Assembly: GCA_023313575.1 (NCBI GenBank)
Contig: JAJTTP010000007.1
Location: 1,736,001 to 1,800,000 of the forward strand
DNA length: 64,000 nt
Direction: 5' to 3'
Origin: Eutypella sp. D-1
Taxonomy: Eukaryota; Ascomycota; Sordariomycetes; Xylariales; Diatrypaceae
The notes under the pieces were generated by a model. The model saw only the letters and a program-made list of their open reading frames with translations, searched no databases and was not told the origin of the DNA. Shown here in pieces: positions 44,319-54,414 of the stretch (position 1 is its first letter; the number at the start of each line of letters is the position of its first letter). The position numbers and the translations under genes were made by a program.

Positions 44319-47300
44319 TCAATTCCTCCAGGCCTGCACGAAGTCATGCAGGCGATCGATGACGACGGGTATGATACCGGAGAGACTATCCTCGAGGACG
44401 CCGTCGAGGTGGCGGGTAGCGTCCTCCTCGGAGAGCTCGAGGTGGAAGCGTTCGCGGACCTTGAGCACGGCCTTGTCGGGCTCTGCCCGGATGTCCGGCA
44501 CGTTCGCGTGCGTCATCAGCCCGAATAGGTTCAGGATCAGGTTCGACGACTTCCGCAGCGCCGCGAACGCCAGGAAGCAGTATTGTCGGAATTGCAGGTA
44601 CCCGTTGTGGTCGTACCCGCTACCACCACCGCCGCCGCCGCCCACGTCGCCGCCGGCTCCGCCTCCGGCCCCAGCCCCGCTTACGGCTCCCGTCACCCCG
44701 CCCATCGCGTCTACCATCTCCTTGCTTAGCTTCACTGCCGGCGCGAACGGCTTCGGGTCCCGCCCTAGGATGAAGCCGAAGTCCGCGTGGAAGAAGTGTC
44801 CGTCGGGCGCCAGGAGCAGGTTGTCGAGGTGCCGGTCGCCGACCCCGAGGATGTACGTGATCACGCAGTACCCGGCGCACGACTTGATGTAGGTGTCCAG
44901 CGTCTCCTTGCGCACCCCGAGGTACGCCGAGTCGTCCGGGTTGTGCTGCCGGAGGTACGCCAGAGCCGGGTTGTTGCGGTACTTGGATGAGATCGCCGCG
45001 AACGTCTGTGAGGGCACGAACTGCGACGCCCCCGCCGCCGTGCTCGTCGCCAGGATCTTGTATGGCGAGAGCTTGAGGTCGAGGTTCTCCTTCTGGAGCA
45101 GCCGGTCCATCAACGTGATGATCTGGATCACCAGTTGGTCCTGGCGCAGGTCGTCGCCCGTCTTGAATATGATGGGGTATTTGCTCCCGGAAATCGTCTT
45201 GAAGGTCACCATAATGGGTGACAGGGACGACTTGAAAACCCGCGTCTCTTCCGGAACCACCCCGGTAACCATCACCGATGGGTCCAGCGGTAGGGGAATG
45301 GGCGGGTCGATCGATACGATCTCGTTCTTCGGGTCCCCGAGGAATGCCTTGACCTTTTCTACCTTCTTCGATATCGACTCGTTGGAGGCTTGGATCTCCG
45401 CCGAGATCTTCGATAGAACGGTGATGAGCTCGGCTTGCCGTTTGAGTGTGGCTCTCGTTTCCTTTCCACCCGGCCGTTTCTCTAATTCCTGCATGAAATT
45501 GTACTGGACCTTGGCGTACATCTTGCTGGCTTCCTCCCCCTGGTCTTGGCTCCTGTCGTCATACTCGACGCCAATGTACCAGAAAAAGTAATTCCCAAGC
45601 GTGAAGTTCTCGACGGCTCTCGAGATCAGGAAATTTGCCAGGGGGGATGTCTGCACGGTGGGCTGGCCCGAATCCGTTGATATATGTTCGAACTTGAGGG
45701 CCTGAACAAGTTGCAGCAGATAGAGCTGCAGCTCCTCATCATCTGCTTTTCGCAACCGGTCGACAGCGTACGCTCTTACAGCGGCGTTGTCAAACGTTGG
45801 GCCGAGAAGCTCCAGGGCATCGTCCACATCGATCTCTGTCCATTTCCCCAGCACCTGTATGGCCTGCTTCGATTCGCTTTGGTCCTGCCAATTGACCGAT
45901 TTCACGAACTTGGTTAACGCACGCTTGTCCTTAGTCAGGTGATACCTGAACTTCCAAACGAGATCCTTCTCTTCGGGTAGCAGAGTATGAGTGGGCGAAT
46001 AAGACATGATCTGGTTCAGCTCGTCGCGAACCTTGGCGTTTGGCCGTAGGTCCTTGTCAAGTATTCCATGGCGGTGCTGACTTCTGACAAGACGTCTGTG
46101 CTTGCTCTCTGCGGGATTGTCTTTCGCCCCAACTTCGGGGTCATATAATCTCACGTAACGGAAATCATCGTCCTTGCCAGATTCTCCGGGACCTTTGATT
46201 CCCGGACCGTACGACACTTCCGGGGGTGGTTTTATGATGATATTCGATTGGGAGGCTGAGAGTTGCTGAAGGGACGATATCGGCGGCGGGGGGTACTCGT
46301 GGTCTGCAAACACGACAGGAAAGTCGAAGCGGGGGAGCTCGATGTTTAGCATAAATCTCGAGGCTGAGTGTTCCGGAGACTCATTTTCCTCCTCATCGTT
46401 TAATCCATCCTCTGCAACCTCGTGGTCGGGAAGCGACTGGCGCCGAGCCGATTTGATGGAATTTCTCGCAGCTTTCAGCCCCCTCTTCTCTGTATTCCGG
46501 TATACGAGTTGATCTAACCATTCGACTCTAGGAATTTCATTCATCTCATGCTTCTTGAATAGCCTGTCTAGCCTCTCCAATTCCTCTGCTTCCTTGTCTT
46601 CTGTTGTTGTGCCACCCCGTTTAGACCCAGCTTTTTTCTTGGAAAGAGCGGAAGGAGTTGTGGTGTTGTCGGTGCCGTCGGCTTGTTTGTTCCTGTGAAC
46701 CAGACATTTCTGCCGGCCCTTCTGTAACTGATTATCCTTATCGAAGAGAGGGAGGGTTGTTCCTCCGAAGGGGATGGCGTGACCTTGCGCCCCGTTTCCT
46801 CCTGTCGGCGATAGATCCCAGACAGTGACGGCAAGGTAGGAGTTAAGGGGTAGAGATTTGTAGGGTATCGGCAAGGTCAACCACTCGTTCCATCTGGTAT
46901 CCGTTAATAATGAAGGTATATGGGAGTGCTGGGAATCGCACCTTCGTTCGTTTCGGAATGCCTTGTGCGAGGTCTGTACTGGGACGGTGAGTGGCTTCGA
47001 GCCAGCCCAAACTTGGACGGTGACGTAGAGATCGGAATGCGAACTACATAGACAACTCGATATGTTAGCATGGGGGTACCGTAGATACCTAAACAGTAGT
47101 TTCGTCGCATTACCTAGGTCGCATTACCTAGGTATGCACGCACCTTGTATTTGAGCCGATGTGTCTAAGGTCTGGCCTCTGTAGGAGGGTAGAGTAGAGA
47201 AGAGGAGTCTCGTCCCCTTCAAGATTGATTCTACATCATGGTATGCTATGTCAGTCAACAAGAAATGCCCGAAATGCCCGTGTCCGGTTCGAATCCCGTA

Positions 47301-47412
47301 ACTTCGGCTCACTTGGCGGGGGGGGGGGGGGAGGGAGGGACGAACGGACTTACATGCGAATGCTGACGGGATAATCAAGAGATTCGGAGGTTCCGAACGA
47401 AAAGGGCTCCAT
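44319..47412 (-). CDS. VPS34: Class III phosphatidylinositol 3-kinase Vps34
   Basis: Makes PI3P on endosomes and autophagic membranes in complex with Vps15 and Vps30/Atg6. Exons on minus: 47412-47354, 47230-47144, 47043-46942, 46893-44319, giving 940 aa. Exons 1-3 supply the C2 domain start: MEPFSFGTSESLDYPVSIRI, then I-N-L-E-G-D-E-T-P-L-L-Y-S, L-R-H-I-G-S-N, D-L-Y-V-T-V-Q-V-W-A-G-S-K-P-L, and R-R-W-N-E-W-L across intron 3. A charged insert in C2 (about residues 140-250) precedes the helical PIK domain (L-T-K-D-K-R-A-L-T-K-F-V). The kinase domain shows F-K-T-G-D-D-L-R-Q-D-Q-L, GVGDRHLDN near 766-774, DFG at 787-789, and the C-terminal helix ending D-F-V-Q-A-W-R-N. A Gly/Ala-rich insert lies at about 816-847. 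Intron 1 contains a 14-nt G (plus strand) homopolymer. Divergent from NSE4. Confidence 0.97.
47105..47132. repeat. Tandem 14-bp duplication carrying TACCTAGG, in VPS34 intron 2
   Basis: Two exact adjacent copies of TCGCATTACCTAGG sit inside the second intron of VPS34. The unit contains the same TACCTAGG core that is scattered through the spacers. Confidence 0.85.
47318..47331. repeat. G14 homopolymer in VPS34 intron 1
   Basis: A run of 14 G on the plus strand (C on the transcribed sense strand) lies between exon 1 and the branch site of intron 1. Confidence 0.85.
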
Positions 47413-48335
47413 ATTGATGCCAGTGGTCCATGACGGATCTAGCTCGTCTTACAGAAGGGCCACCACTCCTGAAGTCGCGTTGGAAGTAGGAAAGTAGGGA
47501 AGCAGGAGGGTTGGATCTCCAAAGTTGCACAGGGCAAGGAAGCTGGAGGGACAAGAGGGAGAAAGTGTCACAAGCCAGCCGCCCTGGAGCCAAGTACCGA
47601 CTGGAGCTGATGGGTGACGGAATGATGATAAGATAAAGGAATAGTTAGGTAGCTGCTGAAGGTCCACTCCTTTAGTGATAGATGCTTCCTGTCAAGCCAC
47701 ATCTATGTACTTCATATCTACACACCTGAGCACCTAATGCGCCAATGTGGGGCCTATTATGTAGGTACCTCATCCCACCTAGTACCTGGCAAGCCTGGAC
47801 GATTGCCAAACCTTAATAAGTTCCCCTTAAGTTCTAGGTTTGTACACTACTGTGGCAACGGGGAACTAACTAAAGTAATCAATTAAAACTCCCACATTTT
47901 TAACGCGTCGTCCCGCCCTCCTTTATCCGCGACGAACGCGCACCACCACCCACCATCCACCACTAGATTGTTAACCACTGGCTTAATTATTATACAGGTT
48001 GAGCTGGAGATCTCAACCACAAAATCACGAAGAATAGAAGAAGAGTAGCGACTTGTCTGATTTACTGTATCATCTTGGCATTTGTTTGAGAACAAGATCC
48101 AGGCAGCAAGCAAGCAAGCAACCGCTGCTGCACATCTACAGTATTAGAAGAAAAGAAGCCTTGGCGTCTTATTACGGCTTCACTATACTCCGTAATCCAA
48201 CTACTAAGAACTTGAGAGAAACAATTTTACAATTCCCCTCCTCCCCCCCTCCCCCCAAAATCTGCCATCCACCATCATCAACACAGGATCGATCTCTCCA
48301 TATTTCCCCACGACCATTCCCTAAAGCTAAAGGCC
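47413..48335. promoter_or_regulatory. Divergent promoter region between VPS34 and NSE4
   Basis: A 923-bp spacer. The NSE4 side has a long C/T-rich run near 48235-48258, common ahead of fungal start codons. TAGGTACC motifs occur near 47760-47785. No coding region seen. Confidence 0.4.
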
Positions 48336-49820
48336 ATGTCGTCGCCCCAGTCCTCGTCCGAGGAGCCGGATTCCCCAAGCTCTTCGTCGAATAAGGAGAA
48401 CCGCCACAGCAGTTTAGTCATGCGAGACAAGGGCAAGGCTCCGGAAGGCTCTTCCCGGAGAAAGCGTGCCTTGACGAGCGGGGCCACCTCCTCCAGCTCC
48501 CGACGCCGGACGCACGAGCCCGAGATCCGCATTGATGACCACGACGACGGAGACAACGACGACGATGACGATGACAACCAGTACGACCCGGATCAGTCCC
48601 TAGAGGAGAAACGCCAGGTCCAGCGGCGCCTCCGGAATCTGCTCAAGGACCTCACCGAGAACAATGACGAATACCTCCAGCCCGACTCGACCGGTCTGCA
48701 CGAAACCTTGCGCAAGGCCAACGAGCTATCCGCCGGCATCAAGCAGACTACCGAAGCCACTATCGACTCCCGGCTCCTGGTGAACACCGTCAATGCGTCC
48801 TACCGAAAGACGGTCCGTCTGACCTCGGGCAACATCGCCCAGGGCGTCGACGTCGACGAGTTCGTGTCCAAATGTATCACGTACATGAGACTCGGTGCCG
48901 GCATACCCGAAGACGACGCACCCGAGTTGACGGCCACCCAACAGCAGCGGCGGAGGCCAGGTGGTCGGGGAGCAGTTGGCGATGACGACGACGACGATTA
49001 TGAGATCGGCGACGACGGCGACATGTTCAACTGGGAGCATCTCGGACGCTTTGCCTGCCTCCCACATATCCGGCGACCCGCCACGTGCGGATTCCTCCTC
49101 GGCCCGCTATCCGTAGAGAAGAAAGTCCGCAAGGTCGTGAAGCGCAGCGCCCCTTTCCGACCGGGCAACCTTCGGGAGACCAGACCGGAGGTGCTGAACG
49201 CCGAGGACGTGCAGCGGTCGGAGAAGAACGACCTGACCGCCATCTGCTCCAAGATCCTGCAGCGGCTCGAGCAGGTCTGCGGCGAGGCCCAGGACAAGGT
49301 CGAGGCGGCTGTCGAGCGGGGCGCCAGCGACGAGGAGCAGGCGAGATTGATGGATAAGTACGGCCTGCGGTCTACCGGCGGCATAGACCTCCTTAAATTC
49401 GTCGTCAACCCCAAGTCCTTCGGCCAGACCGTAGAGAACATGTTCTACGTCAGCTTCCTGATCCGCGACGGCCGTATCATGGTAGAGTTCGACGACAACG
49501 AACTCCCCAGTCTCCGTAAGTTTCCTCCCTCCCCTCCTTCCTCCTCCGGTCTCTTTCGGAAATCCGCCCCGCCGGTGATGACTTATGAGCAAAAAATTCC
49601 ACTAAACTAACTACCCCGCGCGCTACATATAGAACCGGTGAGCCAGGAGGAGGGCGACCCAACAGCTAGGAAGCACGCACAGAGACAGCAGGCGGTGCTT
49701 TCCATCGACATGCGGACATGGCGCGACATCATCGACGCGTTCGGCATCACCGAGCCCATGATCGAGCACCGCAAGGAGCAGAGCCACCAAGGGCCCGGCG
49801 CCAGGGGCTGGTACAGCTAA
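48336..49820 (+). CDS. NSE4: SMC5-SMC6 complex kleisin subunit Nse4
   Basis: Kleisin that bridges the Smc5 and Smc6 heads; the complex acts in homologous recombination and replication-stress repair. Exons: 48336-49515 and 49633-49820 (phase 1), giving 455 aa. The N-terminus is Ser-rich and acidic (a D-rich run near residues 68-80). The N-terminal kleisin domain follows (R-R-L-R-N-L-L-K-D-L-T-E-N, then A-N-E-L-S-A-G-I-K-Q-T-T-E-A-T-I-D-S-R-L-L, with D-E-F-V-S-K-C near 183). The conserved C-terminal winged-helix half has F-N-W-E-H-L-G-R-F-A, E-K-K-V-R-K-V-V-K-R, D-L-L-K-F-V-V-N-P-K-S-F-G-Q-T-V-E-N-M-F-Y-V-S-F-L-I-R-D-G, and after the 117-bp intron S-I-D-M-R-T-W-R-D-I-I. Unspliced reading would lose the last winged-helix strand. 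Order and length fit fungal Nse4. Confidence 0.95.
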
Positions 49821-50422
49821 ACTTGCCCCTTTCCTGTTGATTAGTGTCGTTACGGGGGCCTTTTTTTTTCCAGCCCTGATCTGTTGCAATATGCGGGAGA
49901 GATGGAAATCGGCTCCGGGAAAGGAAAGGCGTTTTTTTTACGGGGTCTTTTTTATATTTTAACGGGATCAAAGAAAGAAAGGAAGGAAAGGGCTCTACGG
50001 CCTCGGAAGGTGCGTGTACAAAATGGGTCAGAAATCACGAAACGGGGGGATTCGGGGCGGAGGGGATGGTTAGGTTTGCCATGCTATGTAGATACCCAAG
50101 CTACCAGTTGTTGCTTCGATCCAAGGGGAGGCTGTTCTGGCTAGCTATATTCAAATATCACTTTGAACTATGATATGAAATGTGCCACTGGCAGCCATTA
50201 AAGACTCCCGAGTTACGCCAATCTTGTAGTGTAAGTTGTGGTCCCACAGGCAGTCTGGCGATGCTGACCGATCTCGGGGATCGCTGTCATAAATGCCAGG
50301 AACATGCACTATACTGTAATGAGGAAGGGGCGACCCTCCCTAGATATAGATACCATGCGGGGAAAATGATAGATCATCGGAGTCGGTATTGAAAACGATA
50401 GGGGGAAAGACCTGTCCAGTCT

Positions 50423-50452
50423 TAACCCTAACCCTAACCCTAACCCTAACCC
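50423..50452. repeat. Interstitial telomeric repeat, (TAACCC)5
   Basis: Five perfect tandem TAACCC units, the complement of the TTAGGG telomere repeat used by filamentous fungi, lie inside unique sequence 600 bp after NSE4. The array is flanked by non-telomeric DNA on both sides. Confidence 0.95.
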
Positions 50453-50523
50453 GTAATGACGTTGTAGGTATATAATTTGGTTCTAAAGAACGAACCAGCC
50501 AATCACCCGCACAGTCTCAATAT

Positions 50524-50542
50524 TATATATATATATATATAT
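50524..50542. repeat. TA dinucleotide microsatellite
   Basis: A 19-nt alternating TA run lies about 70 bp after the telomere-like array. Confidence 0.85.
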
Positions 50543-51121
50543 GAGAAATATGTCAAATATACACAAGGTCATTGTTGACTGATTATTGAAGCGCACCGTA
50601 ACCAATAGGAAAGGCAAACTGCGGGAGACAAGCTTGACAGATGCGATTCAGGGATTGCCGTCAGGGGTTGCTTGCTAAAAGTAGTTCGCCAAGCACTTTT
50701 GCCAAGCGCCATTCCAGCGGCCTGGGATTAGTTGATTGGCCAGCTAAAATCATTAGGTCTGTGTCAAGTCATTCGACAACCTTTGTGGATTTTCCCAAAA
50801 AAAAAGAAGGATCGATCGGGTGGGTGTACAAGTATGTGGTTATGTGATACATCGTATACCTGTTAAGATCGAAACTTTAAATAGAGTGACGACGAATATC
50901 TTCAACACTTATACAGTTTTCGGGGGGTTATATGCTCCATATTCATCTTCATGCTCATATCTATCGCAGGCTGATTGATTAACCCAGTCACCAATGACGA
51001 CATGACCAGGCACCATCATCACTTCATCACTTCAAGAATCTACGTCTCTACATAGCCCAGCTTTAAAAAACCAAGGCCCCAGCAGCACAACACAACTATT
51101 GCACGACGATCATCACCAAGC

Positions 51122-53704
51122 ATGTCCAGACATCTCCGACCGCTGAACACGCGGGTAGAGCGGGACCACACGCGACTATCGCCAGGAGCGGCGTACGACG
51201 AAGGGGGCGATGCTTCGTCCCTACACAGCAGCCGGAGCGAGCAGGACACCGACAGCGATGACGACGAGCTGATCGCGCGTGCGCGCAACAGCACCGAGCT
51301 CCGGGCTCGCGACCGCATGGTCCTGACCGAAGAGGAGGAGACCGACCGCCTCGTCACTGACACCCGCGCCCGCCTCGAGCGTCAACGGAGCTGGAGCCGC
51401 ACCCGCCGCCGCGCCAGTAACCTCCCCCTGCCGAACCCCATACGGCTTCTCCGGTCCTATAGCCAGACCCGGTCGAGGAGTCCCGCGGACAACAACATCA
51501 ACAACAACAACAGCAGCAGCAGTATCAATAATCATAATCATAGCAGTAGCGCCATCGAGGATGATGACGACGGCGATGAGAAACAGCAGCATGAAGAGAA
51601 ACGGCGCAGTCGCCGTGCGAGGCGTAGGGAGAAGCGGGAGCGGCTCCTCGAAGAGGCCGAGCACGGCGAGGACGGGGCTCTGATGCAGGAGATGGAGCGG
51701 GGCGGAATGAAGGAGGGCAGCACAACGGGCGACAGCAGCGATCGGGACGATAGCGACGAGCTCGACCGCCGGCGTCTGCTCGAGGTCGCTGCCGAGGCGA
51801 AGGCGGGGTCCGCGAGGAAGTGGAAGAGGTGGCTTTTCGTATACAGTCTTATTGCCGTCGGCTTCGCGTTTCTGGTCCTGCTTGCTTGGAAGCTCTCTGT
51901 CGGCAACAGCAGTAGCAAGGGCCTAGCACTGCCCGCTCTGGTCAGCAACGGCACCGCCCTTTTCGCGCCGACTACTCTGATCATTAGTCTTGATGGGTTT
52001 CGCGCCGATTTCCTACAGCGGGGGCTCACGCCGAGACTCAATGCGTTCGTCAAGGAGGGCGTCTCGCCCCTCTATATGATGCCGTCGTTTCCTTCGGTGA
52101 CATTTCCCGTAAGCAATTCTCTGCTAATCGTCCTCGTCACGGTCAATTGTTATCGCGCCTGAGGAACTAATCATTAGCATAGAACCATTATACGCTCGCA
52201 ACTGGTTTGTATCCGGAAAGCCATGGTGTAGTTGGAAACACGTTCTGGGACCCTGCCGAGGAGGCCGATTTCTTCTACACCGACCCAGTGCGAAGCATGG
52301 ACCCGAAATGGTGGGGAGGCGAGCCGTTCTGGGTTACGGCGGAGCAGCAGGGGCTCAGGACCGCGATTCACATGTGGCCTGGGAGCGAGGCCCACATCAT
52401 GGGCGTCGAGCCCAGCTTCCTGGACCAGTTCAACGGCAAGGAGAAGCTGCCGAAGAAGACGGCGCGCATCCTCGAGTTCCTCGACAAGCCGGGACTCGAG
52501 GACCCGAACGCCAACATCACCGACATGAGGCCGCAGATCATCGCGGCGTACGTCCCCAACGTCGATGCCGACGGCCACAAATACGGGCCCAACAGCACGA
52601 AGATCCGGTCGACGATCAGCGAGGTCGACTCCATGCTCGACGGCATCTTCCGAGGTCTCGAGGAGAGGAACCTCACGGATATCGTCAACGTGATCGTCGT
52701 GTCGGACCACGGCATGGCCACCACGGACGTCAGCCGGATGATCCAGATCGAGGACCTGGTCGATCTCGACAAGGTCGAGCACATGGACGGCTGGCCGCTG
52801 ACGGGCATCCGGCCCAAGCGCCCCGAGGACCTGCAGGCGCTGTACGATCACGCGCTGGGGCAGAGCCGGTTGAACCCCAACTTCGAGGTCTACCTCAGGG
52901 ACGAGAACATGCCCGAGCGCTACCACTTCTCCAACAACGACCGCATCGCCCCGCTGTGGATCGTGCCCAAGACCGGCTGGGCCATTGTCAAGAAGGACGA
53001 GTTCGACATCCAGGAGGCCAAGGCCCAAAACCTCGTGTACCACCCCCGAGGACTCCACGGCTACGACCACGAGCATCCCCTGATGAGGGCTATTTTCATC
53101 GCCCGCGGTCCCGCCTTCCCGCACCAGCCGCACAGTAAAATCGAAGCTTTCCGTAAGTTCAAGCCCTTAGACTCATATTCTCTATTTTTCTTTTCACGGG
53201 CCTCGTTCCTTCCCCCTTTCCCTAAGTAGAACCCAGCACTGACATATAGGGGAAAACAAAGAAAATATCGAGGTCTACAACATTCTCTGCGACTCCGTGG
53301 GCATGGCCCCCGTGCCCAATAACGGAACCCTCCGACTTCCACTCAACCCGGTAGGTCTCCACGACCCGGAGTCGCCCCCGCAGCCGCTGGATGACCCGCC
53401 CTCGCCGCCGCCCTCGGACATCGACGAGGACGAGGACCTCGCAACCGGCCTCATGTCCATATTACCCATCGAGACGGACTCCGGGGCCGAGGCGACCCCT
53501 GCGCCTGTGGGCGTGGACCCCGTGGACGTGGAGGAACCGGAGACCCAGCCTGCCGGCGCTGATAAAGAGCACGGCGACGGCGATGATGAGGATGACGACG
53601 ACGACGACGACGACGAGGGTCGGTCCTGGTGGGGCAATGCCTGGAAGTGGGTCTCTGATAAGTTTGACGAGGTTGTGGATAAGCTCTCGGGTGCTTCAAG
53701 GTAG
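51122..53704 (+). CDS. NPP1: Nucleotide pyrophosphatase/phosphodiesterase (Npp1 type), type II membrane protein
   Basis: Alkaline-phosphatase superfamily enzyme that hydrolyses phosphodiester bonds of extracellular or vacuolar nucleotides, linked in yeast to phosphate scavenging. Exons: 51122-52108, 52183-53152, 53250-53704, giving 803 aa. The N-terminal 230 residues are charged, Arg/Ser/Asp-rich and cytosolic. One membrane anchor lies near 237-257 (K-R-W-L-F-V-Y-S-L-I-A-V-G-F-A-F-L). The catalytic domain has S-L-D-G-F-R-A-D-F near 290, P-S-F-P-S-V-T-F-P-N-H-Y with nucleophile Thr327 spanning intron 1, Y-V-P-N-V-D-A-D-G-H, S-D-H-G-M, and R-G-L-H-G-Y-D-H near the C-terminal metal ligand. After intron 2 (R-E-N-K-E-N-I-E-V-Y-N-I) comes an odd tail: Pro/Asp/Glu-rich, a run of Asp, then a Trp-rich amphipathic stretch. 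Convergent with RTCA. Confidence 0.95.
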
Positions 53705-54414
53705 CTGGCTAGCTCCACAGAGCACTGCTAGGTTTTGAGTTCTTTTTGTTGTTAACCCTACTACGTCTGTCCGGCCTTTTGTATTTTTTTTTCACCTTGT
53801 ATTATATATTACTCGCCGGGTCGGCAACTTGGCTTGGCTTATTCTGGCATTCCGGTTCGGCGTCCTGGGGGAAAGGGGCTTTTTTTTGGTTGTCTTTCGG
53901 GCTGGGTTAATATCCTTTACAATCTCCTTTTTCTTTTGTCTCTTGTTTTGATATCCAAGCGGGGAGACTGTGAGGGGGGGTTGGCCTAGGGTCCCTAGGG
54001 CGTGGTTTGATTAGGGCTCTGTCTTAATTGCTATTGGGGTTCGCCGTGGTGTTGGAGTTCGGTGGGGACGGCTGATCGGTTCCTCTGCCTATAGCTAATA
54101 GCAATACGATAGCTATGGTCTTAATTCGAACACAAGAAGCAAATTTCACGGACGGCAAACTAATATCTTTGACCCTCCACTGGCAAATCGCTGAAGAAAC
54201 CAAAAACAGCTGGTATCCATGCTGAAGGCCTTCCAGTCTGAGTTAGCATTCATGTAATTATGCAATTGTCTTCGTCTTTTCGGAGCACAACGCTGCAAAT
54301 GAGTAGACATTGGGGGTTATCGATTAAAAGTCACGCGCCGACTCGAGGGCTGTAGTTACAAGGTACGTGCTCGCTATCTATATAAGACAAAAGTAAGGAG
54401 AGCGACCCACCCCC
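53705..54414. other. Convergent 3' regions of the phosphodiesterase and RTCA genes
   Basis: A 710-bp T-rich spacer with several T8-T9 runs near 53787, 53880 and 53930. These may serve in 3' end formation. No coding region seen. Confidence 0.5.

Larger units (their letters stand above)
49821..51121. other. Intergenic spacer with telomere-like repeat
   Basis: Between the NSE4 stop and the phosphodiesterase ATG. It holds a five-copy TAACCC array at 50423-50452, a TA run near 50524-50542 and T-rich tracts at 49861 and 49931. No gene seen. Confidence 0.5.

Noticed and set aside
47281..47310. A GGTTCGAATCCCG sequence resembling the tRNA T-arm (B box)
   Set aside because: It lies in VPS34 intron 1. 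The T stem does not pair over five bases, there is no A box upstream, and no sequence complementary to a 3' acceptor is present.
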